Assembly (NCBI GenBank): GCA_028716225.1
Contig: JAQUQE010000002.1
Coordinates: 1 to 64,000, forward strand
Direction of reading: 5' to 3'
DNA: 64,000 nt
Source of the DNA: Dehalococcoidales bacterium
GTDB lineage: Bacteria; Chloroflexota; Dehalococcoidia; Dehalococcoidales; UBA5760
Shown here: positions 55,043 through 62,598 of the stretch, one piece after another
Layout of the letters: each line of letters starts with the position of its first letter
Numbering within the stretch: position 1 is the stretch's first letter
Position numbers and translations under genes: made by a program
Notes under the pieces: model-generated
Seen by the model: the letters and a program-made list of their open reading frames with translations, nothing else
Told to the model about the DNA's origin: nothing
Database searches by the model: none

Positions 55043-55354
55043 CTAGTCCTCCACTCCGATGATATGCACCGTACCGTTCTGTCCGGCGGTCTTGTTCCTG
55101 AAATAGAGGGTGCTGACATCGACCTTAGTGAAGCCCATCCACTCGCCGGCAGCCAGCGTAAAGGCCTGACCGGCGGCATCGCCGAAGAGCTGGTCGTTAT
55201 CCTCCACCCGAACAATGATGTCACGGAGCTTCTTGGTCTCCGCGGTAAAGCGGCGGGCGTCATCATTTACCGCGGTATCGCAGCCAAGGTAAACTCTGCC
55301 GCTGTAGCCCGACTTGGGTCTTCCCGATTCATCAAATGGCTGATGGCTCACCAT
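55043..55354 (-). CDS. Small virion-cassette protein
   Basis: A 103-residue strand-rich protein (KKLRDIIVRVEDNDQLFGDAAGQAFTLAAGEWMGFTKVDVSTLYFRNKTAGQNGTVHIIGVED). Size and position after the capsid gene fit a head-decoration or fibre-like protein. No family recognised. A double-hairpin repeat lies directly upstream. Confidence 0.6.
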   Translation of the reverse strand: MVSHQPFDESGRPKSGYSGRVYLGCDTAVNDDARRFTAETKKLRDIIVRVEDNDQLFGDAAGQAFTLAAGEWMGFTKVDVSTLYFRNKTAGQNGTVHIIGVED

Positions 55355-55368
55355 AGTTTCTCCTTTCT

Positions 55369-55444
55369 ACCTCACCCCCTTTATCCCCCTCTCCTTCAAA
55401 GGAGAGGGGGAGGAGGTTTTTTTAAGAAGGGGTTGCACCCCTTC
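55369..55444. repeat. Double-hairpin dispersed repeat, copy 1
   Basis: Hairpin 1 is a 12-bp stem (55385-55396 with 55399-55410) on a 2-base loop; hairpin 2 is a 7-bp stem (55426-55432 with 55438-55444). A T7 run at 55417-55423 lies between them. The element matches a second copy at 62424-62502 nearly base for base outside the linker. Confidence 0.75.
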
Positions 55445-55465
55445 CTGCTATCCTGATACTGCACA

Positions 55466-55577
55466 GGCAGTAATTTCACTATTAAACAGACTGTTCGAGA
55501 ATAATCCCCCCATTAAGTCAAGCTTTTCTAACTACCTCCAAGCGGCACGGGCAGTAATTTCTTAAACAGACCGTTCG
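55466..55577. repeat. Imperfect direct repeat pair downstream of capsid gene
   Basis: Copy A (55466-55497) and copy B (55550-55577) share GGCAGTAATTTC and TTAAACAGAC then C/T-GTTCG; copy B lacks four bases in the middle. They are 84 bases apart between the capsid gene and the next gene. Confidence 0.65.
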
Positions 55578-55582
55578 CTTTT

Positions 55583-56503
55583 TTAGTTCTGCACCCCGAT
55601 CAGGGCAGCCGCCTTGACCGAAGAAAACAGCGCCAGGGAACAGTACCACTTGATGCGGGTACGGGAGGCGTCCTTGGTCTCCAGGGCCCCGACCGGCTCC
55701 ACGGTGAGGTGCCCCGGGGCGGTCAACCCGCAGAGAGCGCCCTCACCCAGGGCAACGGCATAGATGGTAGAGTTCACCCCGCCGGTGGTAGCGGTCTCCA
55801 GGCTCGCCGACACGGTATGGGTATCGAGCACCCAGTCGCTGACGCCGATAGGGATGCCGTTATACCAGTCCAGCATCATACCGAACTCGTTGCGGTCGCT
55901 CTCCAGGTTGAAGCCGGCGGCGCGGGTAAGCTGCTTGATTTTGCGCCGGGAGCGCCGGCTCATTAAGAGCAGGTCCGGCTTGCCGCCCTTGACGGCATCG
56001 ATGAGCTCATCGATTTTGGTCAGGGTAAGAGTCGCCCCGGTCGCCCCCATGGCAATGACCTGCGCCGAAGCGCCGGCGGTATCGACCAGTTTCCGGATGC
56101 CGTCGAACTGCTTGGGACTGCTGCCGCTGTCGCCGTAGATAAAGGTCTCCTCGAACTTGTGCCGGAGCGCCTTCGCCTTGAGCTCAATGACGGCCGCCTC
56201 CAGGTCCTGAATGTTGCTGCGGGTCGCCTTCAGGAAGTTATCGACATCGGCGTCGCCGCCCATAATCTTGAGGGTAGCAGTAAGCTGGTTGAAAGTAGGC
56301 GTGCTCTCTGCCCAGGTATCGCCGACATCATAGAAGTCTATGGTGGGCAGGGCATTCTCCTGGTTGTAGGTCAGCCCGTTGCCGACGATTTCGATGAAGG
56401 GAAGCCGCTGCAGGACAGGCGAGTCCTTGACAATGGTCTCGACCACACCCTGGAGCAGGATATCGTTGGAAAGCTTGGCTGCTTCAGCTAAAGACAGGCT
56501 CAT
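55583..56503 (-). CDS. Major capsid protein, HK97-like
   Basis: A 306-residue protein with the pattern of HK97-fold capsids: helical N-terminus (LAEAAKLSNDILLQGVVETIVKDSPVLQRLPFIEI), E-loop-like strand pair, the long spine helix (RSNIQDLEAAVIELKAKALRHKFEETFIYGD), P-domain segment (LLLMSRRSRRKIKQLTRAAGF) and a final strand region (ASRTRIKWYCSLALFSSVKAAAL). It overlaps the scaffold gene by 4 bases, the standard phage order. No protease gene is present. Confidence 0.85.
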   Translation of the reverse strand: MSLSLAEAAKLSNDILLQGVVETIVKDSPVLQRLPFIEIVGNGLTYNQENALPTIDFYDVGDTWAESTPTFNQLTATLKIMGGDADVDNFLKATRSNIQDLEAAVIELKAKALRHKFEETFIYGDSGSSPKQFDGIRKLVDTAGASAQVIAMGATGATLTLTKIDELIDAVKGGKPDLLLMSRRSRRKIKQLTRAAGFNLESDRNEFGMMLDWYNGIPIGVSDWVLDTHTVSASLETATTGGVNSTIYAVALGEGALCGLTAPGHLTVEPVGALETKDASRTRIKWYCSLALFSSVKAAALIGVQN

Positions 56504-56910
56504 TTACCGTTACCTCCTATGGCGTGTTTGATTTTCTCAATGGGGGAAAGAGAGGACAGGTCGGGATGCGTCCGGGGCGGAGCTCCGGCCGGCACCCTGG
56601 CCCCGGCGTACTCCGTCTCCAGGGATTTCCGCACCGATGCGATAATTCCCCGCGCCCTCTCCAGCGAGGCATCGACCTCATCCACCGTCTCACCGCTGAT
56701 AAGCTCGGGGGTCAAGCCCGGGTTGGCCCGGACCACCATTCCCTTGTAAGCGGTAACCGCCCGGGCCAGGCTGGCACCCAGCGCGGCAGCAGTCTCACCG
56801 AGAGTCTGAATCTCGCTATTCTTTGCGGCAAGCTCACCCTTAAGCTGCTCCGTCTCTCCGCTCACCGTCTCGTCCTCCTTCTCTATGGTATTAGTTCCGT
56901 TCTCATCCAT
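56500..56910 (-). CDS. Capsid scaffolding-like protein
   Basis: A 136-residue acidic, helical protein (TETEQLKGELAAKNSEIQTLGETAAALGASL reads as a coiled coil) with a C-terminal SPIEKIKHAIGGNGK. Placement between portal and capsid and 4-base overlap with the capsid gene identify it as the likely scaffold for shell assembly. Confidence 0.7.
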   Translation of the reverse strand: MDENGTNTIEKEDETVSGETEQLKGELAAKNSEIQTLGETAAALGASLARAVTAYKGMVVRANPGLTPELISGETVDEVDASLERARGIIASVRKSLETEYAGARVPAGAPPRTHPDLSSLSPIEKIKHAIGGNGK

Positions 56911-56930
56911 CTGGTAGCTCCTTCGTCCTA

Positions 56931-58322
56931 TTATTCCTTAAGCGCTTCTTCCGCCGGGAATTCCAGAGCCCTCTCTCTCGCTCCGCCCCGGTAAAAGCGT
57001 GCGTTAAGCTCCCGGTTCATCTTCAGTATCGTCTCCCGCTCGGCAAGCCAGCGGCCCAGCTCCGCCTCGGGGTCCCGGATGCCGAGGTTGTCCATGGCAC
57101 AGCGGCGGGAGTGTATTCCGGTCTGTACCAGTATCTGCTCGCTGGCCACCTGGCGCTGGGTATCCTGGGGCAGCACCGGCCCCCAGACGATGCGTGGCGA
57201 GACATCACCGAAGCTCCTGCCGCCGAACCGCTCCAGCAGCCTGAGCGCCATGTCGCCACGCCGCTTGTAAACGGCGCTGCGGATAACCCGCTTGCGCTTC
57301 ACCTTCTGCAGTAAGGGATGAAGCTCGATCTCCAGGGCAACTCCGGACAGGTCCCGCTCCACACCGCCGAAGGATGCCCGCGGCGACTCAGCGATATCGT
57401 GCAGGCTGCGGTAGAGGAGCTCGATATACTCCAGGTGCATCCGGACGCCGCCGCCCTGGAGCAGGTCCAGAAGGTATGCCTTGGCGTCCTCGGGGATATT
57501 CCAGACGGCGCCGGGCTTAACCGCAATATCTTCACTCTCCTCGACATTCTCCAGAACGGCGATCGGGTTGCCGGAGAGTTCCAGTATCCGGGAGAGCTGG
57601 CTCATCGCCCGGTTCAGCTCCCGCTGGCTCTCCCGGACATTGGGGATATCGGAGACGCCCCAGAACCGCTTCGGCTCCCTCAAGTTGGGGTAGAGAATAA
57701 AGGGGATGAAGCCGTAGGGATTGGGCTTCCGTTCCACGATTTCGTTATCCAGCCACAGCTCGAAACCGGGCACGGTCCAGACCTCGCAGATAACCACCGT
57801 CTTACCCCTGGGAGTAACGCTATGGAGCAGCGCCGCCTCCTCAGCGGTAAGGGTATACTTCGAGGCGACCCGCCACAGCCTTGAGACGTCGTCGCCGGGC
57901 CACCAGGCGTAGATACCCTGGACATCCGGTGAGGTAATACGCACCCGCCTGTCGGCGGCGTCCCAGATAACCTTATAGCAGGCATCACCCAGGACGGCGC
58001 AGTCGATCTCGGTATCGAAGTCGAGCTGCTCCAGGTTATTATCCTCATAGACCCGGTAGAGGGCATCTTCGGCGGCACGGGCATTCGCCGCCGCATCATC
58101 GCCATCCCCCAGCGGGTCGACGGCGAAGCTGATGCCGCTCATCAGGTAGCTGGTCACCTTATCGATCAGGGTCTTAACGTAGTTGAAGGTGAGCCGCTTC
58201 TCACCCCTCACCGCCCGGCCCTCCCAGTGCTTGCCGTGATAGAAATCGAGCAGCTCCGCATAGCCCTTGAGACGGTCCCGATCCATGCGGGTAATACGGG
58301 CGGGCAGCGTCGCTTCATTCAT
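56931..58322 (-). CDS. Phage portal protein
   Basis: A 463-residue portal of SPP1 gp6-like type: LKGYAELLDFYHGKHWEGRAVRGEKRLTFNYVKTLIDKVTSYLMSG, then the wing region, GFIPFILYPNLREPKRFWGVSDIPNVRESQRELNRAMSQLSRIL, and the stem helix region ending KRKRVIRSAVYKRRGDMAL. Portals form the twelve-fold DNA gate of phage heads. It overlaps the HTH gene by 8 bases. Confidence 0.88.
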   Translation of the reverse strand: MNEATLPARITRMDRDRLKGYAELLDFYHGKHWEGRAVRGEKRLTFNYVKTLIDKVTSYLMSGISFAVDPLGDGDDAAANARAAEDALYRVYEDNNLEQLDFDTEIDCAVLGDACYKVIWDAADRRVRITSPDVQGIYAWWPGDDVSRLWRVASKYTLTAEEAALLHSVTPRGKTVVICEVWTVPGFELWLDNEIVERKPNPYGFIPFILYPNLREPKRFWGVSDIPNVRESQRELNRAMSQLSRILELSGNPIAVLENVEESEDIAVKPGAVWNIPEDAKAYLLDLLQGGGVRMHLEYIELLYRSLHDIAESPRASFGGVERDLSGVALEIELHPLLQKVKRKRVIRSAVYKRRGDMALRLLERFGGRSFGDVSPRIVWGPVLPQDTQRQVASEQILVQTGIHSRRCAMDNLGIRDPEAELGRWLAERETILKMNRELNARFYRGGARERALEFPAEEALKE

Positions 58323-58638
58323 TCCGTCCCGCCCTCCTTAGCACTCTCTGTACCGTCCTCCGGCTTACGGCAAAGGTAGCCGCCAGTTCCGCCACTCCGT
58401 GATTCCCGGCAGCAAACAGCCGCAGGATTTCCCTGTCCCGCAGCTTCCGGGTAAAACACTGCCTTCCCCCCGGTTCGTCATAGAGGCAACGGTCGAACGG
58501 GCAGCTCAGACAGGAAGGAGCCAGATCGCAGCCGTCGTCGTGATAGCGGCAGTACTCCGGGGGCAAGTCCGGCTCAGCGGCAACAGCCTGAGGGGCGCCG
58601 CTGTTATCAGTAACGCAGTCTTTCTCTTCCGGCGGCAT
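58315..58638 (-). CDS. Cys-rich helix-turn-helix protein at head of virion cassette
   Basis: About 107 residues from the ATG at 58638, after GGGAGG; longer starts would overlap the predicted promoter. Residues about 28-62 hold many cysteines (CRYHDDGCDLAPSCLSCPFDRC), a possible metal or Fe-S site. The C-terminus (DREILRLFAAGNHGVAELAATFAVSRRTVQRVLRRAG) is a helix-turn-helix. It could be a metal- or redox-sensing regulator of the cassette, or stand where a small terminase usually is. Confidence 0.7.
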   Translation of the reverse strand: MPPEEKDCVTDNSGAPQAVAAEPDLPPEYCRYHDDGCDLAPSCLSCPFDRCLYDEPGGRQCFTRKLRDREILRLFAAGNHGVAELAATFAVSRRTVQRVLRRAGRNE

Positions 58639-58679
58639 CACCAATCGTTTCCTCCCTATCAAATATTCAGGGTGACGCC

Positions 58680-58709
58680 AGAATAGCACATTTGTTCTAT
58701 TACCGTCAA
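58680..58709 (-). promoter_or_regulatory. Promoter of the virion cassette
   Basis: On the minus strand TTGACG (58704-58709) and TATTCT (58680-58685) are 18 bases apart. Transcription would begin near 58672 and read the whole cassette leftward. Confidence 0.7.
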
Positions 58710-58737
58710 TATCCTGCTGTCGCCGGAAATTTTCTAC

Positions 58738-58766
58738 TTGACAAACACAACCTTACTGATTATTAT
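58738..58766 (+). promoter_or_regulatory. Promoter of the rightward HTH gene
   Basis: A consensus TTGACA (58738-58743) and TATTAT (58761-58766) are separated by exactly 17 bases, about 30 bases before the start at 58796. It lies back-to-back with the cassette promoter, with 28 bases between the two -35 boxes. Confidence 0.8.
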
Positions 58767-58795
58767 TGCGTTAATAAAGTAATATCAGGAGGACA

Positions 58796-58999
58796 ATGAC
58801 ACTCCTGGAAAACTATTTTAACGTGATAGAGGCAGGCCGTCGCCTCAGCATTCACCCGGAGACGGTAAAGCGGCTCTGCCGTCAGGGAGACCTGCCGGCG
58901 GCCAAGCTGCACAACACCTGGCTGATCAAGCGGGATATCCTGGACAACTTCGCCGCCACCTACAGCCCCAGGCGCGGCGCCAGGAAAAGGCTGCTATAA
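58796..58999 (+). CDS. Excisionase-family HTH regulator
   Basis: A 67-residue HTH_17 protein: YFNVIEAGRRLSIHPETVKRLCRQGDLPAAKLHNTWLIKRDILDNFAATY then a basic RRGARKRLL tail. AGGAGGAC precedes the ATG. Its strong promoter faces away from the virion cassette promoter, a layout typical of a phage switch. With no integrase nearby it is more likely a transcription regulator than an excisionase. Confidence 0.8.
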   Translation: MTLLENYFNVIEAGRRLSIHPETVKRLCRQGDLPAAKLHNTWLIKRDILDNFAATYSPRRGARKRLL

Positions 59000-59035
59000 T
59001 ATTCAAGGAACAGTAACAGAGGGAGGGCTTTGCCG

Positions 59036-60577
59036 ATGAGTAAGATGAAAATAATAGGTAACATAGCTATCACTGCTATCATGCTGTCCGCGGCGGCGGC
59101 GCTGATACCGGCTGCACCGGCTCTGGCCCTGCCCGACATCACCCTTTCTCCGTCATCCGGCTCGATCGGCACCGAGGTTACCATCACCGGGACGGACTTT
59201 GCCTCCTTCAAGAATAACGAGCTGACCATACTGTTCGATAACAGTGAAATCGACGCCAGCCCCCTGACCGTTCCGGAAAGCGGCAACTTCACCGCCACCT
59301 TCACCGTTCCCGATGACGCCGAAGCGGGCACCGCCTACGTCAAGGTACAGATGCCTCTCGGCGGCGAGATAGTAAAATCATTTCTGGTCAAGGGGGCGGA
59401 AATCGGTCTGGACAGTGAAGAGGGTGCCGTGGGCACGGTGGTCACTGTGGAGGGACAGGGATTTTACGCCGGTGGCGAGTTGGACATCTACTACTACAGT
59501 AAGAGCAGCAAGGTCAACATTGCCACCGGGACGGCGAACGGTGACGGGGAGTTCAGTCTCGCCATCACCATTCCGGAGAGTACCGCCGGCGAGCATAAGA
59601 TTACCGCCGAGGATACCCTGGGCAAATCGGCGGAAGCCCCCTTCGAGGTACTCCCCTCGATTACCCTGAGCGCATACTTGGGGGCGGCCAACGACAGCAT
59701 CACCGTCGCCGGCAGCGGCTTCGCCGGCGAGAGCGATATCACCATCCAGTTCGGAGGAGCTCAGGCGGCCGAGGACATCACCGACAAATACGGGAGGTTC
59801 CAGACCGCCATCACCATACCGGCCATTGGATCGGGAAGCTACGTGATACAGGTCAAGGACAGCAAGGAAAACTGGAGCAAGGCTGCCTTTACCATAGCCG
59901 CCGGAGTCAAGCTGAACCAGTCCAGCGGCGCGGTCGGTACGCCGCTCATCGTCAGTGGCGCCGGATTCAACGCCGCGGTACTGATTACCATCACCTATGA
60001 TAATACCGAGGTAGCCACCGCGGTCTCCGACAGCGGCGGCACCTTCTCGGCCACCTTTAACGCTCCGCCCAGCAGCGGCGGCAACCACCTGATCACCGCT
60101 AGCGACGGCAGCAACACGGCGGAGTGCGTTTTCACCATGGAATCGACGGCACCGCCGGTACCGGTGCTGCTTTTGCCCGAAGAGGGCAGCAAGTCCGAGG
60201 CGATGACCGGCTTCGACTGGGAGGAGGTCACCGACCCCAGCGGCGTAATCTACAGCTTACAGGTCGCCACCAGCGAGGGCTTCACGCCATCATCAATCGT
60301 GCTGGAGAAGGACGGGCTTGCCGAATCCAGGTACACCCTCAGCGAACAGGAAGAGCTTTCGCCGAGCACTAAAGAAGCGCCCCACTACTGGCGGGTGAAG
60401 GCCACCGACGGTGCCGCTAACAGCAGCGAGTGGTCGGAGGCGGGGTCGTTCTACGTCAGCTCTTCCTTCACGATGCCGGCCGGTGCGAAGAACGCCCTGA
60501 TCGGAATCGGCATCGCGGCGGCCGTCTTTTTCGGCTTCTGGCTGGGCAGGAGGACCGCCTACAAGCGCCGGGCGTGA
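59036..60577 (+). CDS. Secreted Ig/IPT-repeat surface protein, paralogue 1
   Basis: About 513 residues from the ATG at 59036 (GAGGGAGG upstream). A signal peptide ending APALALPD is followed by about four repeats of the form ITLSPSSGSIGTEVTITGTDF...FTATFTVPDD...GTAYV, IPT/TIG-like Ig domains, then a fibronectin-like domain (YSLQVATSEGFTPSS...APHYWRVKATDGAANSSEWSEAGSFYV). A C-terminal helix (NALIGIGIAAAVFFGFWLG) and RRTAYKRRA tail anchor it. Probably an S-layer-like or adhesive envelope protein. Confidence 0.85.
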   Translation: MSKMKIIGNIAITAIMLSAAAALIPAAPALALPDITLSPSSGSIGTEVTITGTDFASFKNNELTILFDNSEIDASPLTVPESGNFTATFTVPDDAEAGTAYVKVQMPLGGEIVKSFLVKGAEIGLDSEEGAVGTVVTVEGQGFYAGGELDIYYYSKSSKVNIATGTANGDGEFSLAITIPESTAGEHKITAEDTLGKSAEAPFEVLPSITLSAYLGAANDSITVAGSGFAGESDITIQFGGAQAAEDITDKYGRFQTAITIPAIGSGSYVIQVKDSKENWSKAAFTIAAGVKLNQSSGAVGTPLIVSGAGFNAAVLITITYDNTEVATAVSDSGGTFSATFNAPPSSGGNHLITASDGSNTAECVFTMESTAPPVPVLLLPEEGSKSEAMTGFDWEEVTDPSGVIYSLQVATSEGFTPSSIVLEKDGLAESRYTLSEQEELSPSTKEAPHYWRVKATDGAANSSEWSEAGSFYVSSSFTMPAGAKNALIGIGIAAAVFFGFWLGRRTAYKRRA

Positions 60578-60734
60578 TTTTCAATACTTGATACATATGG
60601 AGTATAATGATAATTTAAGTAGGGAAAATGAGGGCGATTTTTGGCGAAATAAGCTAACTTTCTTGATGTTTCGACGTTAACAATAGTAACTGCTTGAAAT
60701 AACGGACAGGGAAAATGGAGGAGGTATTTCTTAA

Positions 60735-62411
60735 GTGAAGCGCAGTAAATTTTTTCGGATTCTGACGACAGCAGGCATAATGGCGCTGCTGGCCGTAGTC
60801 ATACCGGCCAGCCCGGCCCTGGCGGCGACGAGAACAATCGAACTGGACCCCGAGGAGGGACAAATCGGCGACGATATCGATGTCGATGGCACCGGCTGGC
60901 CGGTATCTATACCAGCCACTTCCACTGAACCAAAGATTGAAAACTGGGTGGACGTATACTTTACCTCCGAGGAGGTTTCCACTAATGACTACCTCGACGA
61001 CGATATCACAAACTATGAGCTGGTCAAACCAGATGTCCTAACCGACTCCGACGGTGAGTTCAGCAGTAGTTTCGAGGTGCCCAGCGAGCTCACCGACGGT
61101 GACGATGACGAAGCTGTCGTCGGCGGCACCTACTATGTCTTCGCTACCTATGCCAATGCTGACCAAGCCAAGGCAGTCGTCGAGTTCACTGTAATCGCAG
61201 GGACGATTGTCCTCGACCCTGATGACGGGGTGGTCGGCACCGAGGTAGATATCGAAGGCGAGGACTTCGCCGAAAATGAAGAGATTACGATATACTACGA
61301 CGGCAACGAGCTGGCCAGCGACTACATCGTGGAGATCGATGATGAGACCGACAACCGAGGCAGGTTAAGCGCCACCATCATCATCCCGCCCAGCACGGCC
61401 GGCGAGCACACCATTACGGTTACCGACGAATCGATCTCCGAAGCCGAGGCCGAGTTCACCGTCGACCCGTCGCTGGAGGTCAGCCCGCTTCACGCCCCTC
61501 CCGGTGGTACCACCGAGGTGATCGGTACCGGATTTGCCGGCAATAAAGACGTCGACATCTTCATCGGCGACGACGAGGTGGCCACCAAGAAAACGGACAA
61601 GTACGGCAGCTTCAGCACTACGGTCAACGTCCCCGAGCTGGATGAAGGGGACTATAATATCGAGGCGGACGACGGCAGCAACGCCGTCGAGATGGACTTC
61701 ACCATCGACATCGGTACCGAGGTCACCATCAACCCGGTAACCAGCCAGGCGGCACCGGGCTACGTCGGTCAGAGCATCACCATGACCGGCAGCGGCTTTG
61801 ACGCCAACATGGCGATAACCATCAGCTTGGCCAGTACGCCGCAGGTAGTTGCCACCACCACCAGCGATGCCAGCGGCAACTTTACCGCCGTTTTCAACAT
61901 CCCGCCCAGCCAGTTCGGAGCGCACACGCTGACCGCCAGCGACGGCAGCAACACTATGTCGCTACCCTTCTACATCGAGCAGACCAAACCATCGATACCG
62001 GCCCCCATGCTGCCCGAGGACGGCGGCAAGGCAGCGGCACGCGCCTCTTTTGACTGGGGCGATGTTACCGACCAGAGTTCGCCGGTGACCTACTCCCTTC
62101 AGGTCGCCAGCGACGAAGCCTTCAGCGCAATTGTAATCGAGGTGAGCGGGCTTACCGCTTCCGAGTACACCCTGCCGGAAGGGACCGAGCTGCCCAAGAC
62201 CAACGAGGGCTCCCCCTACTACTGGCGGGTCAGGGCCACCGACGCCGCCTCCAACGTCGGCGACTGGTCGGCACCGGACTCCTTCCACGTCGGCGGATTT
62301 TCCTTCCCCGGCGGAGGCAGCTGGCTGATACACCTGTGGTGGGGGCTAGGTGCCACCGGCGCCGGTTTCCTGGGCTACTACCTGGGTAAGCGGAGGGCCT
62401 ACTACTACTAA
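60735..62411 (+). CDS. Secreted Ig/IPT-repeat surface protein, paralogue 2
   Basis: A 558-residue paralogue of the upstream protein. A GTG start follows GGAGG. The signal peptide ends SPALAATRT. Domains: an acidic first domain (ELDPEEGQIGDDIDVDGTGWP), three IPT-like repeats (IVLDPDDGVVGTEVDIEGEDFAENEEITIYYDGNEL; LEVSPLHAPPGGTTEVIGTGF; INPVTSQAAPGYVGQ), a fibronectin-like domain and the anchor with LGKRRAYYY at the very end. Very acidic, so calcium binding is plausible but unproven. Confidence 0.87.
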   Translation: MKRSKFFRILTTAGIMALLAVVIPASPALAATRTIELDPEEGQIGDDIDVDGTGWPVSIPATSTEPKIENWVDVYFTSEEVSTNDYLDDDITNYELVKPDVLTDSDGEFSSSFEVPSELTDGDDDEAVVGGTYYVFATYANADQAKAVVEFTVIAGTIVLDPDDGVVGTEVDIEGEDFAENEEITIYYDGNELASDYIVEIDDETDNRGRLSATIIIPPSTAGEHTITVTDESISEAEAEFTVDPSLEVSPLHAPPGGTTEVIGTGFAGNKDVDIFIGDDEVATKKTDKYGSFSTTVNVPELDEGDYNIEADDGSNAVEMDFTIDIGTEVTINPVTSQAAPGYVGQSITMTGSGFDANMAITISLASTPQVVATTTSDASGNFTAVFNIPPSQFGAHTLTASDGSNTMSLPFYIEQTKPSIPAPMLPEDGGKAAARASFDWGDVTDQSSPVTYSLQVASDEAFSAIVIEVSGLTASEYTLPEGTELPKTNEGSPYYWRVRATDAASNVGDWSAPDSFHVGGFSFPGGGSWLIHLWWGLGATGAGFLGYYLGKRRAYYY

Positions 62412-62423
62412 TTTGGGGGGGGA

Positions 62424-62502
62424 ACCTCTCCCCCTTAGTCCCCCTCTCCTTATCCAAGGAGAGGGGGAAATAGTCTCTTAATGAAGGGGCTGACGCCCCT
62501 TC
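62424..62502. repeat. Double-hairpin dispersed repeat, copy 2
   Basis: Hairpin 1 is the same 12-bp stem as copy 1 (62440-62451 with 62456-62467) on a 4-base loop; hairpin 2 is an 8-bp stem (62483-62490 with 62495-62502). It lies just past the paralogue 2 gene and may end its transcript. Confidence 0.75.
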
Positions 62503-62598
62503 AAACTACCCTTACTTATGTTACAGAATTACGCCGGCTCAAATCAAAGCCGGAAAAAGATACGACAAACAGGAAACTAGAGGGAGTTATGTGCTAAG

